Shown piece by piece: positions 6,139 through 10,252 of a DNA stretch of 10,252 bases. How positions within the stretch are numbered: the first letter of the stretch is position 1; each line of letters starts with the position of its first letter. The stretch is from Rhodobacterales bacterium UBA7416 (lineage in GTDB: Bacteria; Pseudomonadota; Alphaproteobacteria; Rhodobacterales; Rhodobacteraceae): NCBI GenBank assembly GCA_002469545.1, contig DKMK01000095.1:8557-18808 (forward strand), read 5' to 3'. A program made the position numbers and the translations under genes. Under the pieces are notes generated by a model. That model was given only the letters and a program-made list of their open reading frames with translations, searched no databases and was not told where the DNA came from.

Positions 6139-7476
6139 TTACACGCTCGCGTATATTTTCACCAACTTCTCGATTGCCAACTCTGGTGTCATCTCTTCGC
6201 TTACACCAGTCTTACGGCTCGTCAATTCAACCACGCCGTTTTTCAATCCACGTGGGCCGACTGTAATACGCCAAGGCAAACCAATCAAATCCATGGATGC
6301 AAACTTGCCACCAGCGCGTTCATTACGATCATCATACAACGGATCCAAACCTAATGCAGTTGCTGACTTATACAACGCCTCACAGGCAGCATCGGCTTCC
6401 TCGTCGCCCTGCTTCAGGTTCACAATGCCCACACCAAATGGCGTCACGGCCTCTGGCCAGATGATACCTTTATCGTCATGGCTGGCTTCGATAATCGCAC
6501 CAATCATCCGGGACACACCGATACCGTGGCTACCCATATGCACAGGTACATCGCCATCATCAGGGGTGGATACTTTGGCATTCATGCTTTCGGAATACTT
6601 GGTTCCAAAGTAGAAAATTTGCCCAACTTCAATCCCGCGCGACGTCATCTGACGCTCAATTGGAACGGATGCAAACTTGGCTGCGTCATGCGTTTCATCA
6701 GTGCGCGCATACGGCGTTGTCCACTCTTTGAAAATCGCGGCGCATTCATCCCAGTTATCATAATCAACTTCGCGATCACCCAGATGCAAATCCAAGATTG
6801 CGCTATCATAGAACACTTCGCTTTCGCCCGTATCAGCCAAAACCAAAAACTCATGCGTGTCATCACCACCAATTGGGCCACTGTCTGCACGCATTGGAAT
6901 GGCTTTCATACCCATACGTTCATAGGTCCGCAGATAGCTAACCATATGACGGTTATACGCATGCATCGCTGACGGCTTATCGACGTCGAAATTATATCCA
7001 TCTTTCATCAGGAATTCACGCCCGCGCATCACCCCAAAACGGGGGCGAACTTCGTCGCGGAATTTCCATTGAATTTGATACAACGTCATTGGCAAATCTT
7101 TGTAGGATTTGACATTGTTGCGGAAAATATCAGTAATCAATTCTTCGTTTGTCGGGCCAAACAGCATGTCACGCCCATGACGATCCGACACGCGTAACAT
7201 TTCTTGGCCATAATCTTCGTAACGACCACTTTCGCGCCATAAATCCGCAGATTGCATCGTTGGCATCAACATCGGATTATGACCTGCACGGATTTGTTCG
7301 TCGTGCACGATATTTTCCAACTTACGCAAAACTTTGAAACCCATCGGCAACCAAGAATAAATACCAGACTGCGCCTGACGGATCATACCCGCACGTAACA
7401 TCAAACGATGGCTGACAATCGCCGCATCACTTGGGTTTTCCTTAAGGACAGGAAGAAAATATTTGCTTAGGCGCAT
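6139..7476 (-). CDS. proS: Prolyl-tRNA synthetase ProS (short form without editing insertion)
   Basis: Cytoplasmic class II aminoacyl-tRNA synthetase that charges tRNA-Pro. 445 residues, against about 570 for the E. coli enzyme: the YbaK-like editing insertion between motifs 2 and 3 is missing, as is usual for alphaproteobacteria. Visible: S-G-I-Y-S-W-L-P-M-G (37-46) near motif 1, F-G-P-T-N-E-E (106-112) in the active site, motif 2 W-K-F-R-D-E-V-R-P-R-F-G-V-M-R-G-R-E-F (137-155) followed by M-K-D-G-Y, motif 3 G-S-H-G-I-G-V-S-R (315-323), and the C-terminal anticodon-binding domain from about 345. The start at 7476 is supported by AGGA (7488-7485) eight bases upstream. A 72-base gap separates it from ppx and may hold its own promoter; it is followed after 3 bases by the DUF2937 gene. 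Confidence 0.97.
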   Translation of the reverse strand: MRLSKYFLPVLKENPSDAAIVSHRLMLRAGMIRQAQSGIYSWLPMGFKVLRKLENIVHDEQIRAGHNPMLMPTMQSADLWRESGRYEDYGQEMLRVSDRHGRDMLFGPTNEELITDIFRNNVKSYKDLPMTLYQIQWKFRDEVRPRFGVMRGREFLMKDGYNFDVDKPSAMHAYNRHMVSYLRTYERMGMKAIPMRADSGPIGGDDTHEFLVLADTGESEVFYDSAILDLHLGDREVDYDNWDECAAIFKEWTTPYARTDETHDAAKFASVPIERQMTSRGIEVGQIFYFGTKYSESMNAKVSTPDDGDVPVHMGSHGIGVSRMIGAIIEASHDDKGIIWPEAVTPFGVGIVNLKQGDEEADAACEALYKSATALGLDPLYDDRNERAGGKFASMDLIGLPWRITVGPRGLKNGVVELTSRKTGVSEEMTPELAIEKLVKIYASV

Positions 7477-7548
7477 GGGTCGTTTCCTTGAAAATCTGAT
7501 CTAAGATTTGTCTAGGCTATTGTGGCATCACGCGCAACACCGCAGGCA
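7477..7548 (-). promoter_or_regulatory. ppx-proS intergenic gap, possible proS promoter
   Basis: The only non-coding gap of note within the leftward cluster. Reading in the direction of transcription, TTGCGC and TAGACA are separated by 17 bases, each matching its consensus hexamer at three of six positions, so a promoter is possible but weakly supported. An 8-bp direct repeat GGCATCAC occurs at 7524-7531 and 7545-7552, exactly 21 bases apart. A 6-bp inverted repeat AAATCT/AGATTT (7492-7497 and 7504-7509) lies in the proS leader. No hairpin with a T-run, so no intrinsic terminator for ppx is evident. Confidence 0.3.
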
Positions 7549-9030
7549 TCACACATAGCTGACGGTGGCCGTGCGCCCAATGCCTAACGCTACGGTTTGC
7601 AACCGCTTCATGACGACTTCGCCAAACACGTCTTCACTTTGGGAATCTAATTCCAAATTCAACGCCTTGTCCGTCAAAATAATGCGCCCCATGTGATCTG
7701 GATCAGCACTGCTCATCATTGCACCCAAACGAATGGCCTGCCCAACGGTTTTTGCTAAATTCAGCTCATCTTCTTGCAACAATCCACGCACATCAGCATA
7801 ATTTTGCGACACATGCTTCGCCTTATAGCGATGCAATAACGTCCACGCTAAAAACACACGTCCGCCATGATCAATCCCACCTAAATTGGCCAATGTTGCC
7901 GCATCGAAACACACTTCTGATCGGTAATCAGGATGCGAACGCCAATGAACATCATGCAATAAACACGCCGCATGGATCAACCGTTTCACCGATCCATCCA
8001 ACGTCGTGAACAAAGGTTGCAACCAGTTAAACAACACATCTCCAAATCCGGGAAACCGTGCCTGTCCGGCCTCGATTGCACGCGCTGCCGCAATCAACGG
8101 ATCGCTGGTACGCACGTCAACTGGCATATTTTCAAACATCAAACCTTCGCGCAGACCGTAACTGGAAAACGCAATTTCTCCGATGTCCAATATCTCTAAA
8201 AGTTCCTGCATAATTTTCGTCGCCGTCGGCAGTAAATTCGCACGACTACTGGCAACCTTTGTTTGTTCCTGCAATTCTTCGGGGCTACGGTTTATCGCAA
8301 AATCCAAAGTATCCAAGAAAGCGGCAGGGCTGACCACATAATCGTGTAAGACCCGCAGCGGATATTCGGTGCGTGCCATATGTAACATCGCCAATCCACG
8401 CCAAGAACCACCAACTAAAAACAACGTATCGGTTTTTAAATTGAACCCTTTGACCAACGTTTCTAAGCCAGTTTTAATGTATATAGCTTGGGCGCCGACA
8501 TCGTCTGTGCGCCCTAAAATTGCCATCGGCCCTAATTTGGATGATCGCGTTTTAATCACATCGCCAACTTCTAACGCCGCCAATTCCATCGAGGCACCGC
8601 CAATATCGCAGACCAAGCCAGACGCCTTTGGCCACCCCAACAACACACCTTGCGCCGACAAGTTTGCTTCTTGTTCGCCTGAAATGGGCACCAATTCTAT
8701 GCCAACCTCATCTAAAACACGTTGGCAAAATTCTGGCCCATCAGATGCTGCACGCACTGCTTCTGTTGCCACAGCAGCAAGGCTCACCAAATCCATACGT
8801 CCGGCGATTTCGTGGAAACGCCGTAGCGCCCGAATAGCACGCTCTTTGCCCTCTGGATGCAATTTGCCAGTCTTGGCCAAATCCAACCCCAAACCCGCCA
8901 TCACTTTTTCATTATAAAAATAACTCGGTGATCGTATCGCGCCGTCAAACACCACCAAGCGCACGGAATTGGATCCCACGTCGATCACACCGACGCGCGT
9001 ATTTTCAATGGCTTCGGGTTTATCAATCAT
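7549..9030 (-). CDS. ppx: Exopolyphosphatase (Ppx/GppA family)
   Basis: Hydrolyses terminal phosphate from long-chain polyphosphate (and, in GppA-like members, pppGpp). With the ATG at 9030 the protein has 493 residues. N-terminal ASKHA-fold motifs: phosphate-1 loop G-V-I-D-V-G-S-N-S-V-R-L-V-V-F-D-G (14-30), I-S-G-E-Q-E-A (116-122) holding the probable catalytic glutamate E121, and phosphate-2 loop V-C-D-I-G-G-A-S-M-E-L (140-150). The C-terminal HD-like domain shows H-A-A-C-L-L-H-D (353-360). The frame stays open upstream to 9165, but those codons lie inside ppk, and the start at 9030 puts the conserved loop at the usual distance. It overlaps the ppk stop by 8 bases; the ribosome binding site is weak, so translation is probably coupled. 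Pairing with ppk argues for polyphosphate turnover as its main role. Confidence 0.93.
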   Translation of the reverse strand: MIDKPEAIENTRVGVIDVGSNSVRLVVFDGAIRSPSYFYNEKVMAGLGLDLAKTGKLHPEGKERAIRALRRFHEIAGRMDLVSLAAVATEAVRAASDGPEFCQRVLDEVGIELVPISGEQEANLSAQGVLLGWPKASGLVCDIGGASMELAALEVGDVIKTRSSKLGPMAILGRTDDVGAQAIYIKTGLETLVKGFNLKTDTLFLVGGSWRGLAMLHMARTEYPLRVLHDYVVSPAAFLDTLDFAINRSPEELQEQTKVASSRANLLPTATKIMQELLEILDIGEIAFSSYGLREGLMFENMPVDVRTSDPLIAAARAIEAGQARFPGFGDVLFNWLQPLFTTLDGSVKRLIHAACLLHDVHWRSHPDYRSEVCFDAATLANLGGIDHGGRVFLAWTLLHRYKAKHVSQNYADVRGLLQEDELNLAKTVGQAIRLGAMMSSADPDHMGRIILTDKALNLELDSQSEDVFGEVVMKRLQTVALGIGRTATVSYV

Positions 9031-10252
9031 GTGAATGCGCCAATTCTGGCACGTCTTTTGCGCCCGCCTTACCGCGCCCAGACAGCGATGGATTTTCCAT
9101 AAAGAACCGGTGGCAATCAAATTTTCGCGCATCGCCTTGGGGTAAATCTCGCGTATAGGTACCATCCGGTCGCAACACCCAAGAATTACGCGTATCCGCC
9201 AAGTTTGCCGCCATAATCTGGCTTAAAATTTGCGCATGCACTGTCTTGTTCTTGATCCGAACCATGCTCTCGACCCGCCCATGCAAATTCCGCCCCATCC
9301 AATCCGCAGATGATATAAACACCAACGCATCCTTGTTCGGCATATCTTTACCGTTGGCAAAACATACAATCCGCGAATGTTCTAAAAACCGCCCAACGAC
9401 GGACTTCACGCGGATATTTTCAGACAATCCTTTGACACCTGGTCGCACGCCACAAATTCCGCGCACAACCAAATCAATTTTCACACCCGCTTGGCTGGCG
9501 CGATACAACTCATCAATGACATTGCGTTCAATAATCGAATTCATCTTCGCCCAAATATGCGCAGGCTTACCAGCACGCGCGGCTTCTATTTCAGCCTCAA
9601 TATATCCAATCAAATCCTTGAACATAAAACTCGGTGCAATGGACAGGTTATTTAACCCTTCAGCCTCGGCATAACCCGAAATGTAATTAAACAACTTCGT
9701 TGCATCTTTGCCCAATGAACTGCTGCACGTAAAAAACGAAAGGTCCGAATAAATATTCGCTGTAACAGGGTGGTAATTACCGGTGCCAAAGTGGGTATAA
9801 GTATTCAACTTACCCTCTTCTTTGCGAACAATCGTCGAAACCTTGGCATGGGTTTTCATATCGATAAATCCATACACAACATGCACACCTGCACGTTCCA
9901 TCTGACGTGACAGGCGGATATTCGCAGCCTCGTCAAACCGCGCTTTCAATTCCACCACCGCAGTCACAGATTTCCCACCCTCAGCAGCGGCACATAACGC
10001 ATCGACAATCGGTGATTGGTTTGATGTGCGGTACAACGTTTGCTTAATCGCAACCACATCAGGATCGCGCGCTGCTTGGCGCAGGAAATTCACAACAATG
10101 TCGAAACTTTCATACGGGTGGTGCAACAGCATATCTTTTTGCCTAATCGCCGCAAAAATATCCTTGTTAAAATCCAAAACCCGTTCAGGCATCCGTGGCT
10201 TATACGCAGGCCAGCGCAACTTGGCTGGTCCCAAATCACAAATTTCTGACAG
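9023..10252 (-). CDS. ppk: Polyphosphate kinase 1, C-terminal part (5' end outside window)
   Basis: Synthesises polyphosphate reversibly from ATP. The frame is open to the window edge: 409 residues are visible of about 700-730, so the N-terminal and most of the head domain are missing. Counting from the edge, the D-M-L-L-H-H-P-Y-E-S-F block (40-50) opens the first catalytic C-terminal domain; K-Q-T-L-Y-R-T (70-76) follows; M-K-T-H-A-K-V (132-138) contains the histidine that becomes phosphorylated (H135), and F-L-E-H-S-R-I (289-295) holds the second active-site histidine (H292). Their 157-residue distance equals that of E. coli H435 and H592. T-H-F-G-T-G-N-Y-H (153-161) and S-S-A-D-W-M-G-R-N (314-322) are further PPK1 signatures. 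A TTG at 10234 is internal, not the start. Directly followed, with an 8-base overlap, by ppx. Confidence 0.96.
   Translation of the reverse strand: MSEICDLGPAKLRWPAYKPRMPERVLDFNKDIFAAIRQKDMLLHHPYESFDIVVNFLRQAARDPDVVAIKQTLYRTSNQSPIVDALCAAAEGGKSVTAVVELKARFDEAANIRLSRQMERAGVHVVYGFIDMKTHAKVSTIVRKEEGKLNTYTHFGTGNYHPVTANIYSDLSFFTCSSSLGKDATKLFNYISGYAEAEGLNNLSIAPSFMFKDLIGYIEAEIEAARAGKPAHIWAKMNSIIERNVIDELYRASQAGVKIDLVVRGICGVRPGVKGLSENIRVKSVVGRFLEHSRIVCFANGKDMPNKDALVFISSADWMGRNLHGRVESMVRIKNKTVHAQILSQIMAANLADTRNSWVLRPDGTYTRDLPQGDARKFDCHRFFMENPSLSGRGKAGAKDVPELAHSHD

Noticed and set aside
7492..7509. AAATCT/AGATTT inverted repeat in the proS leader as terminator or attenuator
   Set aside because: The 6-bp stem is AT-rich, has no T-run after it, and no T-box-like features are visible.
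9031..9165. N-terminal extension of ppx back to 9165
   Set aside because: These codons lie within the conserved end of ppk; the extra residues do not resemble Ppx, and the 9030 start puts the phosphate loop at the usual position.
10232..10234. TTG at 10234 as start of ppk
   Set aside because: The frame is open to the window edge with PPK-like residues on both sides, and PPK1 needs about 300 more N-terminal residues, so this is an internal leucine codon.
1..10252. Mobile element, phage or defence system in the window
   Set aside because: No transposase, integrase, terminal repeats, CRISPR repeats, toxin-antitoxin pair or nuclease/helicase genes were seen; gene content is chromosomal core.

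Overview
The window looks like chromosomal DNA of a marine alphaproteobacterium of the Rhodobacteraceae/Roseobacter group. The grounds are gene content and order: a ppk-ppx pair, then proS, a DUF2937 gene, a LolC/E permease and lolD on one strand, a short bacterial ProRS without the editing insertion, and an MntX-type manganese transporter with a Mur-like box. Base composition is near 50 % GC by eye, moderate for this group. I see no insertion sequence, prophage, CRISPR array, tRNA or rRNA. Genes are tightly packed and no gap without a gene exceeds 120 bases.

Left part (1-3697). The 5' part of a MATE/DinF-type efflux gene reads leftwards off the window edge. A 115-bp divergent gap separates it from four rightward genes: msrB (methionine-R-sulfoxide reductase with a twin-arginine-like export signal), mntX (manganese uptake permease), a small MerR-family regulator, and a membrane-anchored protein of unknown function with a faint M48-peptidase-like core that lacks the HExxH metal site. 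The 21-bp near-palindrome at 987-1007, just before mntX, is the clearest regulatory signal in the window. It suggests manganese-dependent repression by a Fur-family Mur protein.

Right part (3694-10252). Six genes read leftwards in transcription order: ppk (5' part outside the window), ppx, proS, DUF2937, lolC-like permease, lolD. ppk/ppx overlap by 8 bases, DUF2937/lolC by 4 and lolC/lolD by 8; proS and DUF2937 are 3 bases apart. Only the ppx-proS gap (72 bases) could hold a promoter. ppk and ppx form a polyphosphate synthesis/degradation module. lolC and lolD encode the inner-membrane ATPase that releases lipoproteins for outer-membrane sorting. proS supplies prolyl-tRNA.

The two halves meet tail to tail: the stop codons of the M48-like gene and lolD share bases in the tetranucleotide TTAG at 3694-3697, so no intergenic terminator is possible there.

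I found no convincing new multi-gene system. The items most worth following up are the manganese box on mntX, the protein with an apparently lost protease site, the exported MsrB lacking the usual resolving cysteine, and DUF2937 embedded by overlap in the lipoprotein-export operon.
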